The notes under the pieces are model-generated. The model saw only the letters and a program-made list of their open reading frames with translations, was not told where the DNA came from and did not search any database. The position numbers were made by a program, and so were the translations under genes. 64,000 nucleotides of DNA, from contig MBPM02000045.1 in NCBI GenBank assembly GCA_001695595.3, positions 62,001-126,000 of the forward strand. Reading direction: 5' to 3'. The DNA is from Plasmopara viticola (lineage: Eukaryota; Oomycota; Peronosporomycetes; Peronosporales; Peronosporaceae). Below, piece by piece: positions 23,200 through 36,100 of this stretch (position 1 is the stretch's first letter; every line of letters begins with the position of its first letter).

Positions 23200-24243
23200 T
23201 TTTTTGCTACACATGACTCAGAAATCCACAGTTAAAAATTGCGCATTTAAAAGTTCACCTGAAAATATGCCTTATTTTTACATTTTATTCTACCCAAACT
23301 TTGTTGGGCCACGGCCACGGACGTCAGTCCACAACCGTCGAATCCTTCCACCGTTCTTCGAGCATTGCCTACATTACTGGCGCCGGACGCCAACAGTCTT
23401 TCATTTCAAAGAAGTCTGACTAACTGGCACCAACTGGGACGCAGAAGTCTGTGCAAGCGCAAGGCAAACATTGCGATAAACGGTTCGCTTAGAGATCGCA
23501 AGCTCTGCAACGCCACGCCAGCAATAATCAATGTCCTGGGATTCCGAAAGTCATCGGGCTGCTGCCCCCAGGAAGAATACTTCTCGAACACACGGGCGAC
23601 GACGAAGAGTCCAATGATTATGCACCCCGGCTGCCGCTCGCCAAGGGTCCATTCACTGCTGCGGTTTCTTCCCGTTGTACGTACCCTTCTTGGACTCCTC
23701 GCTTGTCGACTCCGTGTCTGCAGGTGCAACTGATACAAGGCATGAGCTTCTCGCAATGGCATGATCTTCTCGCAACAGCGATGCACCGCACTGCCACGTG
23801 TTTCACATGGAAATGCTTAGAGGAAAGCGTGGTTAAAACACATTCGCCCGACATACGAGTTTTCATCGCCGAAGGTCATCGGCGGTGTTTTGCTTATCAA
23901 GGAGTACACACGCGTGCAGGTGCGACAAATCAGTAGGTTCAGGGTGATGTGCATGACGCTGGACGGAGCCACGAACAAGGCGGGCAGGCAGGTCCTCAAC
24001 CAGATGATTTGCGGGCTCAAGGCCTTTTGATTGCGCCACTTTTCCATGAAGTCAAGTCTCGAGATGGCCGTCAATCTGCTCGCGAAGGTCTTGTCTGGAA
24101 AGAGGGCTCTTCGTGTGTCAATTGGGCTTGCTTCGGTTCCCTGTTCACGAAATCGCATTCATGTACATTCTCGGGCATGCTGTAACGAATTCCTATGTGT
24201 GAAGTCAGCGCTCCATGCCATGCCTTACATGATCGACCAATAG
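23200..24243 (+). pseudogene. Decayed unrecognised coding sequence, unit 1
   Basis: Several overlapping frames of 70-120 codons cover this stretch. The most protein-like pieces on the plus strand are GIPKVIGLLPPGRILLEHTG (about 23540-23600, in a frame without an ATG) and a helical segment ending in VNLLAKVLSGKRALRVS (about 24070-24120, within the frame 24031-24243). Unit 2 retains a longer version of the second piece (46654-47016). No family is recognised. The number of frame breaks and the absence of a common start argue for a relic. Confidence 0.35.
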
Positions 24244-24263
24244 GACAAGTACGATAGGTATTG

Positions 24264-25150
24264 ATGGAAGACGAATTGCGTGAATTAATCACCGACGATG
24301 AGAACCGCAGCGCTTTATGAAATTCTTAAGCCGCTGTGCCGCGCCATCACACATTAGGGGCGATGAGGCAACCCACGTCGCAGTCTTTGCGTGTTTTCCT
24401 CACATGCGCATGACATACAGATCATCGACGACGATGTACTGGCGCGTCTCGAGGTGGACCGAATGGAATTGCTCGGACGTGCTGATTATCTGCTGGGCAA
24501 GATCTGTACATTCGCTCGCGCCTTGGGCTTTGTCATTGATCCGTTCTATCACGAAATGCGCGTCAGGAGGGCTGAACTACATTCTTATTAGTTCGTCGAG
24601 ATGGGACAGGGCCCTCGACAGTGTCGCGATGCGTTGGCGCGCATTGCCACGGACGACCTAGAGGTGCTCGGTATTCTACACGAGGAGTTTGCATGTAATC
24701 TATCATTATAGATTGAGCGCACACCAGTGTATAGGGCGCGCAAGTCAAAGCCGTCGTTGATTTGGGCGCGAACGGACGACAGAGATTTACAGCATTTCGC
24801 CAAATTTCCCATCCAAGTACACGGCAACCCAGCTGGTGCGGGCGAAATCACAAGACCAACAACCGAGTGCGGACGAAACAACGTGTCCGTCATGGTGCCA
24901 ACAAAATGTTAGCGTCGAATCGCCATAGCATTTAACTCGACGCAGCTGCAGAAATTGCTGGCGAAGACGCGCACCAACCCCTACATGCAATTGTTGGCGA
25001 TAACCGGGAAGTATGAGAAGGAACGGCATTTCTTGGCAAAGAGGACGATGGGGTGATATCGTTGAGGAAGACGATTTTCACCTTGGACAACATTGCGCTG
25101 ACATACTCGAGCAGTACCCGGGAAAGGAAGATGCGGAGTGGTAATGGAGC
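24264..25150 (+). pseudogene. Decayed unrecognised gene, unit 1
   Basis: From ATG 24264 the plus strand begins MEDELRELITDDENRSAL. After a frame change it continues through VDRMELLGRADYLLGKICTF (about 24450-24510) and, past a stop at about 24591, VEMGQGPRQCRDALARIAT. A further stop is followed by IERTPVYRARKSKPSLIWAR and FAKFPIQVHGNPAGAGEI, then a final piece, QLQKLLAKTRTNPYMQLL. The pieces are collinear and strongly coding-like but interrupted by three or more stops or frameshifts. Unit 2 (47037-47930) has the same order. The product is unknown. Confidence 0.5.
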
Positions 25151-25159
25151 TGGGGCAAC

Positions 25160-25900
25160 ACATTAGCAACACTCACTACTGTAGAACACACACAATACAA
25201 TGAGCAACGTTTTACCGCGTGTTGTGTCGAATGGCGAGCTTTCTTTCGCTTTTTGGATATAAAGATAAAATGTATAAGATATATGCCGCTTCAAATCCCA
25301 ACACTAGCTGATAGACACACACGTTTTGTTGTTGCTGCGTGCGAAGGAATGAGAGCTGCAACAAACGGTACATCGCGCGACACTGCGATTTATAACACAC
25401 TTGTATGTTATCCTCAAGCTTACAGGTAAAACATATTAAATTAGCCAGAATGACGAGAATTGCGCCGCGTAGTAAGATAGATTTGCGATTGAATACTGAA
25501 GGTGTCAAATACATCCTGATTTTGTCGGTTAATTGCATTGCTGACAGCAAAGCCGATTTCGATCATCGTCTTTGTTTCTGAAAGGAAGATCCACACGTGG
25601 CATGTGGTGCCTCCGATCATGCGATCAGAACATGTTCGATACTAAAAGTGAAGAGAGTGGTACATGATTGTCTACAATCAATGCCACTTTCTATATTACC
25701 TTCAAACGATCACTTTGTCCGACGCTTGCAATGTCAGCCACTCGCCGTCCTCAACTGCACATCCTCCTGGTCCTGTGGACTGTCACACTTGTCTTATGTT
25801 CAAAGGTCTCTTTGGTAGTGATAAAATCGAAGTTAAAAATGCAAATGATATGTATTAACGTTCATGCATCAGCTAATGCCTGCAAGCAACGAAACTTGTT
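25160..25900. other. Conserved non-coding stretch with near-identical unit 2 copy
   Basis: No convincing gene. Short frames (25212-25550 minus, 25597-25818 plus, 25668-25985 plus) have identical counterparts in unit 2 only because the DNA is identical. From about 25205 to 26440 I see no difference between the units by eye, while the flanking kilobases differ every 30-60 bases. Confidence 0.5.
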
Positions 25901-25923
25901 GCTTCTTTCCAAAGTAATTCATT

Positions 25924-27710
25924 CTAGTCGAAACGTATCTGACATACCAACATTTTGCCGATTATATGAAGTTGGATGCGAGTAGGAGAAAAACCTCCAT
26001 AAAGCAGTTTCCCAGACCACAACTTTATGATGCGGACACACAGCGTGCGTCTAGCACGCACAGGTTTTGTCATCGCATCTACAATCACTCCATCGAAAAA
26101 AAAATAATTCGTCGCAGTCGTTTCACGTAAATCCTTAGCATACTTCTTTTCCAGTATCAAGTGCAACTCTAAAGTTGCTTTGACTTCATCGTTTGAAGTA
26201 AGCATAACAGAATTAAACCAGATAGGAAACATATACATCACAAGTAGAACTTTGACAGGCACATCCAACTTAAAAAGCAAAAATACGTCACGAGACGATT
26301 TATTTGCTAGTTTCCACTTGTTGACAAGATTGAAAGCGAAAACGTAATGGTAATTTCGATCCCGTTCCAATGCCGTTTCGACCAATGCAAGAAGTTCATT
26401 GTCAATTCTTTGAACATGGTCTCACGATCTTATTTGACGAGAGGAATCATGCGCAGTTCTCTCGGATCGGTGCTTTCAATCTTTTATTTTCTCGTGACTA
26501 TCAATCACGAACGACATCCGCGTTCACATGTGGAATTTCTTCATAAGGTCCCTGTTTTTAAGCTCTCTGATGTTAAAAAAAATTGAGCGTTCTGTCGGCT
26601 GTCATGCCATTGCGTTTCGTGTCCCTCAATTCTTGGTGAAAAAAAAAGCTTGGATCCGTGTGCCAAATCCATCGAGCTTATAGAGGGAATATTCGGTAAG
26701 CTATTTTATAAGCAGTGTGCATTTTGATAAGTTGTTTCTCCGTAGTTAATTGATCCACATTCCCTTGCTGATCTTTCATCGCAGTACCAATCTTTGCGCG
26801 TTTGGAAATTGCATTTAAAAGTGCCGTGTTACTCGAATTCTTAGTTTCGTAAAGAATCAATCCAAAACTTCATCGGGCTCTACAGAAGGCTCTCAAACTT
26901 GAGAGTAAAGGATGGCATTTATTCATCAAAATACAAACGTCACTTTCCGATTTTTTATGGCGAGGTCAGAAAAGGCTAAGGCCGATCCAACCGCCGACAT
27001 GGTGGAACAACGTCGCATAGCATCCAGCACCTCGTCGAATCGGATAGGTTCGTCGGGGTAAAGATGAGTGACATAGTCGATATAGGCTCGAAAACTTGTT
27101 TTTCACGCCCAACTTAAAGGATAGTATCAGGCGTCACTTTCGAATCGGCCCAGAATTTAAAGAGGTAAGGCTCCACCCAAGACTGAACCGCGTTCGTTGA
27201 TTTTCTGCCTTGGCTATTTCGACCAATTGCCCTTAGACTTCTTTTTTTGGCCTTGAAAGAATCGAAGTGGTGTCAACGGTCTTGTACTTCCTAATCGTGT
27301 GACCCACGTCAAACAACATGTCTGCTTGATCCTCGGCACGAGTCGCACGCAAAAGTCCTTCAAACATTGCCTCTTGCCCAAACATGTGGAAATCAAAGTC
27401 GGAGGCGACAATCTTGCCGCTAGCTTTTTTAAATCTTTGCCCTCAAAGACATTGTTTGCCCGAGAGTTAAGACTAGTTTTTCCCAACCGTTTGTCGACAA
27501 TTTTCGGTTTATTGAGATCTAAACACAGCACAAAGTTGTCGACGAGCTCATTGAACCATTGCCATGCCCTCTCCTCGTTGCAGTCAGGAACATTGGGTGT
27601 AATTGAATTCTTTAAGTGTCCTTTGGGTTGGTCGTGTCCGGTACTCGATGTCGCGGATCTTTGATACTTCATTTTATAAACCTTACAGTTGAAAGGAGCT
27701 TCATGCACGA
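25924..27710 (-). pseudogene. Decayed WY-domain effector, second family, unit 1
   Basis: Read downward on the minus strand from about 27710, a frame shows CNEERAWQW, a dEER-like motif followed by Trp. A basic segment precedes it (KGHLKNS, a possible degenerate RxLR). Further down, in shifting frames, are SWVEPYLFKFWADSKVTP (about 27170) and FRAYIDYVTHLYPDEPI (about 27080), then NKWKLANKSSRDVFLLFKLD and FPIWFNSVML in the frame 26385-25924. Trp, the VF..(F/L)KL step and the later F.(T/A)(W/Y)..Y spacing match WY-domain effectors. The family differs from effectors A-E. Multiple frameshifts, and no intact signal peptide, mark it as dead. Confidence 0.6.
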
Positions 27711-27719
27711 CTCAGTGTA

Positions 27720-28610
27720 TCTCTAAGTGTGGCTCGACCGCGAAGATATATGTGTCATATTAATAAGGCTGGTATTGTTGACATTCACCGATCTTTCTCT
27801 GCGTTTAATTTGCTGATTGCCATGTGCCACTCACGTTATGAATATTTTAAAGGGTCTCAAGCGTTCAGCAAGCGCTGTGCGTGGTAAGAATCTTTGTACC
27901 TGAACAAAGAATCCGGAAGATCATTTAACAGGTATGCACGCGGGTCGTTATATACACACGCGACACGGTGCTATACCATAAGCAGATCGCCACGTCGTTT
28001 GTGGTACGGAGGGACCTAGTTAATGTACTATCACATGAAGCCATACGGCCTTGTTGAGGGAATAACAAGCGCACTATTTGAAGTATGTCACAAGCATCAA
28101 TTTGAATACTAGTGCCCATACTTCACGACATCCCCAGCGTAAGCGACTAATGTGCATAAAATAAAGCGAGACCTAGCAACGCGCTTGCACTAACTTTGAC
28201 CTTTGTCATTAAGTACTGAGCTAGAGTTTTTAGATCGGCCATTTGAACACTTGAGTACGTAATACAGCTATTCACTTGAAAAAAGTAATTTACTATCGAG
28301 AATTAGCCACATTATATCAATACTAATACTAGCCTTGAAATATTATTATTTTTTTGTAGCATCGTGCTGTGTATCATAAGCAAACACTTTCTGAAGTGTT
28401 ATATATACACGATTAGATATATTTGAAGTTCATCGATTTGAGCTTGCGCTCTACAACAAGCTAGAAGCTACGCTAGCGAAGTCAGCTCACACTCTTGAAT
28501 CAATTTCTTCACATCATCGCAGGTCAATTTTGCGAAAATCAATTTTCGTTTGTCGTTTTAGCATTTGTAATATACCAAGACCACAGGAGCTAAAATCTGT
28601 TGTGTTCGCA
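27720..28610. other. Intergenic sequence before effector module B
   Basis: No recognised gene; the 64-codon minus frame at 27925-28119 is unsupported. The segment matches 50490-52410 of unit 2 except that unit 2 carries a 1173-bp non-LTR insertion. The intact target sequence aattagccacatt is visible here at 28301-28313. About 170 bp (28457-28628) are replaced in unit 2 by a second short element. Confidence 0.6.
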
Positions 28611-29423
28611 GTGACTCAGTCATAAGTTCCGTACCATGCTGTTGCTAATCATTTCTTGGAAAAAACTCCTTTTTACAAGTTGCACCCAGGCATCGATAAA
28701 GTTTTCAGCCCATGTACTAATTTTTTAGAGCTATGTTGCTTGCAATTGGTGATCTTACGTCATCCATCTTAATGTGCAGACCTACTTGCGAAATTTTGCA
28801 ATTGTTGTTGTGACATATTACCCACCAATGGAGCTATGCTACTCAAATTCAGATTCTATATCGAGCATCATTGCTACCAGCGGAGCTTGCCTTTTGCTAA
28901 GAAAGGTTTGGAGGACAATTTCTCGTCTATCTTACTTACTTGTGATATTATTTACGACAAACCTAGAGTGAAATGCGACGACATAGGTAGTAGTGAGGCG
29001 TGATGTTTCGTGTTTCCACTATTATAATATGTAGCTCCTACAATACTAAATAATTGAATAATTTCTATAAGCATCGCTCATCCAGGGGCGACTCAATAAT
29101 TGCGGTTTTTTCTTTTGATCTGTTCCAACAGTCAATTCTTATATAAATTATGAAAAGTCCTAGAGCTAGTGTCATTCGCTACTAAGATAGTACTGCCGCA
29201 AAGTTGATCAATAGCGGACGTGTATACTTCATCTTGCGCCATAACTACGACAAATGTGTGGAGCACACCGCTCTGGCATCAATCCACTGCCTATTAATAT
29301 AAAGTTGTATCTCAAATGTTTTTAAAGAAGTTCAAAAAAAGATTTTAATACGATTTTATTCTTCTACACTCGTTCGTACACTCGATATCGGGCTGTCTGG
29401 CTCGCGACGTACGTAGAAAACGA
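28611..29423. repeat. 3' flank of effector module B, empty site for the Mutator-like element
   Basis: The left part matches 15723-16171 and the right part matches 18561-19088, joined directly near 29056-29066. The join reads gaa-taatttcta-taagcat, where the nine central bases correspond to the bases that flank the transposon in A and C. Module B thus preserves the pre-insertion state. No gene is present; the 65-codon frame at 28774-28971 is part of the repeat. Confidence 0.85.
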
Positions 29424-31031
29424 CTATGGGCTACTATCGTTTCGCTGAAGTATAGTAGCCACGTCTTTCGCGCTCGAGCTACCTTCTTTTTTTACTTCTC
29501 TATTCACCATGTCTAAAAGCGATTCGTGATCACGATAGTACTTTTTTACGACCTGCGTAATCAAGTTATCGGATTCTGGGCCGTGGAGGTCAAGGATATA
29601 CCAATACCAGACAGTCAACGCCGGGTGCGTAAAAAGTTTGTCGCCAGCTCTTTCCAGTTGAAGACGTACAAAAGCATCGTCTTTGTCGACAAACTCCGTT
29701 TTCCATTTCGTGAAAAGTGCCTTTTCCAGTCGTAAGGCACGATTTATGATAATTCGATTGGATGTCTTTATATGTATCATGCTCGCTAATTGCTCCTCAG
29801 TCAGTTGACTTAGCAATGCTTCACGTAAATTAGCATCTAGATCATGACGTCGCGCTTCAAACGCATACCACGTCTCTAACAGTGGACCCTCTGTCATGTC
29901 CTCAGCTTTCATTTCTGCCAGGTTGATACCAAGAATGTTGAGCACATCGCTTGTCGTCTTTTTCTCATTCTCCCACTCTTCAAACAGCTTTTCTAATGTG
30001 GTTGAAGCAGCATTGCGCGTGCTCGCGCTCTTTTGCGCTGCCGCGATGACGGTCGCAAGGGTCTTGACTTTAACTCTACGCTGCCCCCACAAGCTGTTCA
30101 CCATGCCGGTGACCAATGTCTCGTAATTGGCTATCTCTAACGCCCATTCGGCGTAAGAAAGCCAGATGCTGAGAGCTGAAGAATCCTCAACGGCATATTG
30201 GACGAAAACAGACTGCACGTGTTCGAGTGAGTCGTATTTCTCATCCGAGGAAACGTCCCAAAATAGCTTTTTCATCACCCTATTACCAACACTTCTTTTG
30301 CAGAGATCAACATTTGGAGCTCCTAGCATCTCAGCCAAGCGAACAACGCCAAATTTTAGCTTTAGCATAGTATACAGCTTACTGAATATTGGCTTCTCGT
30401 CTAATATATCTTTTCGTGGAAGCCGACGAGCAAACGAGACATATGTCTCCAAGAGCGGGTTTTTGAATACGTTGCCCTTGCCGGTATCAAATTTCAAGGC
30501 ACGAAAGACATCATGCGCGTTTTTGTTCGCTACCCACTCTTTCATCAAAAGTTCGTTATATTTTCTGGCCACGGCTTCCGTCTTTAGAGACGCTAGACCA
30601 TCAAGTACAAAGGTAGCCAGCTCATAGTCGTTGAAGTGCTTTTTCAGCTCATGAAACAAGGCCACGTAAGCCTCTGCAGAGTCTTCGTAAGCGTCAAGGA
30701 CAGCTGTAGCCCACTGTTGATACTGCTCGCTTGCAAATAAATGCGTCTGTACAGATTTCACGTGATGGTAATGTTCGAAAAAGAAGTTGATCACTTTCTC
30801 TTTGAGCTGTAAACGCAGACTCGGCGCTTACTCCTCCACTTTCCACGCAACTTTTGCGAGGAGATTATCCCAAGACCTTTCTTCATCGCGGTCAGTGTGT
30901 AAAACCTCTGGTGCCAAGGTCCTCATGTGATTCTGGGCTCGGGCATCCACCACTATCATGGCCTTATTACTTGCCACGACTATGAAAGCCGATAGCAACA
31001 TGAAATGGCGCAGAAATTTAGGCTGGAGCAT
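29424..31031 (-). pseudogene. RxLR-dEER-type WY effector, copy B, single stop
   Basis: The copy has the same 535-codon length and frame as A and C, but codon 68 is TAA (minus strand, 30828-30830) where A and C have Leu, splitting it into a 67-residue N-terminal peptide and a 456-codon remainder that starts at an internal ATG. Signal peptide, RTLA (degenerate RxLR) and DEER precede the stop, so translation as written would yield only a short secreted leader. The C-terminal WY modules are otherwise uninterrupted, implying recent inactivation. Sequence differs from A mainly in the modules near residues 290-330 and the last 90 residues. Confidence 0.88.
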
Positions 31032-33191
31032 CGCTTGATAAGTTGAATAATGACAAGTTGCGACTCAATATTTATCGGGTACAACAAGTTACGGTCATAT
31101 GCTATTAGATAGGCTGTCGCAGGCCACCATCGATTATCTTGAGTTATGTACGATTAAGAACTTTGACAAAGAATGAGTGCGTACTATCTGACCGGTCAGA
31201 TGGCCAATATCCAGAGCATCAGATAATGGCATCCTTCTGCGGCCATAATCTGGGGACCCGAGAATGCTTTGCCGTAAGTCAAACACAGCGAATACTTTAG
31301 TCACAGTATGGCGTCTATAAGTACTGGTAGACGTGTCTTGTAGCTTTATCACGACAAAGAAGTGCCAATGTGTACCGCATTTGTAATCTTATGTATCAGT
31401 CCTTAGAAGTGTAAGGCTTTGAAATCGCAGTCTTCTCTCATCTTCCAATCAAGCAATGTTCGAGCTTTTAGCTGTCGGGTTTACGCTGCTGACAAACCCT
31501 ATGATTGCAATCATAAAGTAAAATCAGGAGCTTGCTGATGGACAATTTACAAGTGAGAGGACAAAGCAAAAGATGCGGCAAAAGTCGCTGCAAACTAATG
31601 CCGCCAAGGTTAGTACGGGAGCGAATACGGTGGCGAGCTTCTCAGCGTGCTGAGCATTTTGCATATTAAAACCGATTGTCTACATGCTGTGAGCGAACAG
31701 CGATGGCGCCGACGCGGCGAGGCTGCCGACAAAATGTCTTTTAGCTGGGGTGCAATGCACCGAGCAGTGTCCATCAACGTTGCTAGGTCACAATGATCTC
31801 TTTGACCGAGATATGAGTGAAGCTACTTTATTAACAGTCTTTCAGAGCGCTTCCATCGTTACTGGCTAGGGTTTGCTTAAACTCTGCTAAACTTTGCTGT
31901 CTATCATAAGCCATCCTCGCATCCGTTGCGGCTTTTACGTTACATTTTTTCCCGACAACAGCAACACGAAGTTACTGTGATGTGGTACTCGCTTGACAGT
32001 CCAACGAGAGCTCCAAACGGAGCACATTGGTCGCGCAGATTTGATATAATACCTGGTCGCTATCAAATCTCTGTCGCAAAACGTGAAGCAATTTTTTAAA
32101 AATGTTCCGTTGCTTCGCGTTCTTGGTTTATGTTGACGTAACTGTTACCGAAGTTGTCCATTAGCTAGGACCCGGTAAAACGCGAGCGTACTACAGCAAG
32201 GTTAGTGTTCGTATTTAATAGCAAGGATGCTGTTGGTAGAACATAAATCTTCGAGTTTTTGCTAGAAAGCTCGACTCGTTCACCAAACAATCACATATCT
32301 TCCTGCGCGTCTCCTCTGTGCAAGGGACTGTATAACTTAGTCACACCTGATTCCGCTTTATAGTAAATCATACGCCATCGCAGGTGATACATTTGCAAAG
32401 GATCCGGAAATTACAACATCTTGCCTCAACTGTTGGATGAGCATTCTCCACAGCTCGGAAAACTTGCTGGCTACTATGGGCTTAAGGATTTGCAGATCTT
32501 TCTACCGCAGAACAAAAGGAATGCGCCACAATCCTTGATCTTAACGAGCAAAACTCAAATTTATTGAAGGCCAGAATCTTTTTTTCTGTAAGGAGAGGGG
32601 AGATATTTGAAGGTGGCCTTGATCACGATTGACCACATATGTATGGTGTTCGCACGCTCTTAACTGATAGGCCGGTCTAGACGCTGGACAGTTACTCTAA
32701 TAACACTCTATCGAAGAGGGAGGTGCACAAAGGGGCGAATTAAGGCAGCATTTCATCCGGGTATCTTTAAGCTTTCGGTTTTCTTTTCTGAAAGTAACGC
32801 AAACACGAGCTTCGTTAATATGTTTATTAGCTTAGAGCTTTTGACGGCCTTCGTTAACAAGACACCAATTCCTGAAAAAATCTAAAATATGTATGCTCAT
32901 GGAAGGCTAAAAGGTGGGCTACCTCGTACTCAGCTCTCTAGATTGCAGAACCCAATGATAAAAGATCGCTTATCAAAAAGAGAAAAGCCACAGACAGAGT
33001 TGCTTCTTCGGACACCAGGGATATGCACTTCCTCGTCCTACAAAAGTACGGTCCAGTTTCAAAAGACATCAGTGTTCTCGAGTAATGTAACAGTCACTGC
33101 TCTGGCCACACTTAGCAAGAGCATACTATTCGTGCCTGTTCAAAATAGGACCAGTGAAGTGAGCTTTTGGCTTATCCAAGAGCTGTGAAAG
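31032..33191. other. 5' flank of effector B and linker to unit 2
   Basis: The first ~340 bp are the effector upstream region. From about 31384 the sequence matches 54945 onward in unit 2, including the stretch tgacaaaccctatgattgca. From about 33020 it becomes the first copy of the 669-bp gypsy duplication. A 99-codon plus-strand frame (32889-33188) has no counterpart of the same length elsewhere and is probably chance. Homology between linkers weakens between 32300 and 33000, consistent with older divergence. Confidence 0.5.
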
Positions 33192-36100
33192 GTCGCTGTC
33201 AGATGCTGCCATCTCAACGACATTAAATTGCTGGTTTTCTGTGCCCAACTAATAAAGAACTAGGGCCTCGAGGTCTGAGTAAGATTGATATACACCGTTA
33301 AAGCTGGACCCTGAAAAGTTGACAGCTCTCTCCGAATGAATATACAAGCAGCGTAAAGCTGCAAGTTTTATATGCACATTTACGAGGTCATAAAGTTATA
33401 TCTCAAGTCTTGGTAGATCGCAAAATTTTGCGTAACATTAACTTATTGCAGTTAAACAAATTATAATACACATTGTACTCAGATCGATCCACTGAACAAA
33501 TCGATACCGTTCAACATAACAATGAGACGGCTCTAAAAATTGTTGAAAATTCAATTGACCTGAAAATTAAAAAAAAGGGTCTTTCTTGTCTTTGCCATGG
33601 ACAAGTACAACCTGCTCGTGTGCATGCCAGGGCTTATAAAGCACGAGACCTTGATTGACTGACAAGACTTGCTCCTTCGGATACCGTGATTATGCAGTTC
33701 CTCGTCCTACAGAACTACGGTCCATTTGCAAGAGACTTCGATGGTCTCGAATAATGCAGCAGCCGCTGCTTTGGCCTCATGAAGCAAAAGCACTGGATGT
33801 GTGCCTGTTCAGAATGGGACCAACGAAGTGAGATTTTAGCTTATCTAAGAGCTGTGAAAGGTCGCTGTCGGATGCTGCGCTCTCAACGACATTAATTTGC
33901 TGGTTTCCTGAGCCGAACTTAGGAATAATTAAGACCTCGTGGTGTGCGTAAGGCTGATTTACATCATTAAAGTTGAGCCTTGAATAGTAAATAGCTCTCT
34001 CTTTCTCTAAGTATAAATACAAGCAGCGCAAAGCCGCAAGTTTTATTGCACATTAACGAGATCATAAGTTATATTTTAAGTCTTAATTAATTGCTGAATT
34101 TTGCATGCCAACAACTGATTACAATAAAACAAAATAGATTGTCTTATATACCCAGATGGATCCACTGAAGAAAATTAATTTCGGTTCGACAGGGGAATGA
34201 GGCGACTCTTAACATCATCGCAAGTTTAATAGACCTTAAACTTTTAAAGTACGAGGGTCATTCTTGTCTTTGACACGGTCAAGTACGACTTGCTCGTGTG
34301 CATACCAAAGTTATAAATCACGAGACCTTAATGGGTTAGCAGGCCAAATCTATCGTCCGATTTCCCGCAACATAAGTTTAGTATTTTGATTCCACACCTG
34401 TTGTACGCACAACTTTTTAAAAATGCTCGGCAGTTACACGATTAAAGTAAATATGGAAGGTGTCGGTGCTACTAAGTCCTTTCCGGAGTAGACGCGACGA
34501 TGGCGATGACATTTAAAATGCGGAAAGCATAGCTCCGGGTGGGTAACAGCATAGCATCATCATCTGTCGGAAGCAAAGCTTTACAAGCCGAAAGCATGGG
34601 TCCGCAACATAGATTTTGGTACAAATTCACAGAAGGGTAATCAAGTACAACTCAGAGCGTGCATCTTAGCTCTACTAAAACATAACAGAGATGCATTTCA
34701 AAATCGGATGTTGGCTTTCATGAACGACCTCGTAGTTGACAAAGAGGCCTATTACACAGGGATAAATGACGGCGCACCTGGCGGTCGTGTCACGGCAGGT
34801 GTGTTATAATGTAAGACACTGTCTGAAGTTTCGGAGCTACTGAGCCTCGAAGAACTCAAATCTCCTGAGCTTCTAGGTAAATCGAAAGTCGAAAGATATA
34901 TTAGAGACGGTGGTATAGGAATATCAACCTGTCGTGAAGATATAAATGCATCCTTCGGATTCGAGAAGATGTATTAGGGCAGTGTCATTGGTAGGGTACA
35001 TTGCGGCTTAGCATTTATGTTGTGAAGGGTACCTTTATATTTTACACAGACATGAGGTCCATAGAGCTAACAATAACCCAAAGGAGTGAGGCCCAAGATT
35101 GACCTCGTGCTAGGCATAAAGCACTGTGTCAGCCATTGCAGTGAGGTCATTAATGTCTTTTTTGCTGTAAAGGTAAGGAATTGTATGGTACGATCACATA
35201 GAAAGTATGAGCTGATTTGTCTAGGCCGGCGCTTTACTCATACATAATTTAAGAAATTGCCTAGTAAAGTGCTGAATATGCGAATCGCGTAAATCCTTTT
35301 CAGTACTACTATAAAGATTATTAAGGAATATGCTACTTTTGCAAGCATGGAAAAATCCATTCGGTTGGCCCCAGTTCTATGGCTCGAGTCATACAAATCT
35401 GTCAAGCACCTTTTGTGACGGTTTTGACTGCACCATTGGTTTCCCGTCACTCCAACTCAATCTAGAAGACCGTAAGTGTTTGTCCTGGCTTTGTCTGGGC
35501 AGCTTATGTCTGCCAAATGGAAATGCTTCGTTCTTTAGCAAAAATTGCTTGCCATGAAGTAAAAAATGGTAAAATTCTGAGAGCAGCTTTTAGGCTACGA
35601 TTTCTTTGAAGTCGATTCAATCCACACATTCCTGTAGACGGTGAAAATTTACGCCCATCTTGTCCACCCCACAATGACAAAATAGGTTTTTTCTTTGCGA
35701 ACTTAAGCTTCCATATTGAACGCAAGTCTGGAAACTGCAATGTATTTGCCAACACGCTTTCGCGCAGCTCAGACTAAGAATTGGTTCATAACAGCAGAAA
35801 GCTCTACGGACGGTCAAATTAATAAAAAAAGATCTTAATTTAAGACTCGTATGCAATTATCTGCTGCGGGTGAAGGTGCTAAAGCTGAGAAAACGAACCT
35901 TCGACAGCGACAGCAATTGCGACACTATAAGAGTAAAGAAAACTTGTTTTACAATAGGCCAAACCAAAAGATCAATCGCGAGTCGCTATCTTAATCTTGA
36001 AGACCTGATGAACTATTTACACGTGAAGATTCGTGTTGCTCTAAGCGGTCCTTTTTGTTGCGAGCAGACGTTACGTCTGGTCCCCACAATAAAATGGAGG

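Larger units (their letters stand above)
9987..33191. repeat. Higher-order tandem repeat, unit 1
   Basis: This 23.2-kb stretch is matched in the same order by 33192-56853. Corresponding landmarks are offset by about 22.73-23.2 kb: the effector genes at 19089 and 41862 (22773), the identical tract at 25205 and 47984 (22779), and the gypsy relics at 10655 and 33861 (23206). The content is a gypsy relic, effector module A, a block of decayed genes, a decayed WY effector, effector module B and a linker. The left edge near 9987 is a real end of homology, because sequence before it does not match what precedes 33192. Confidence 0.92.
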
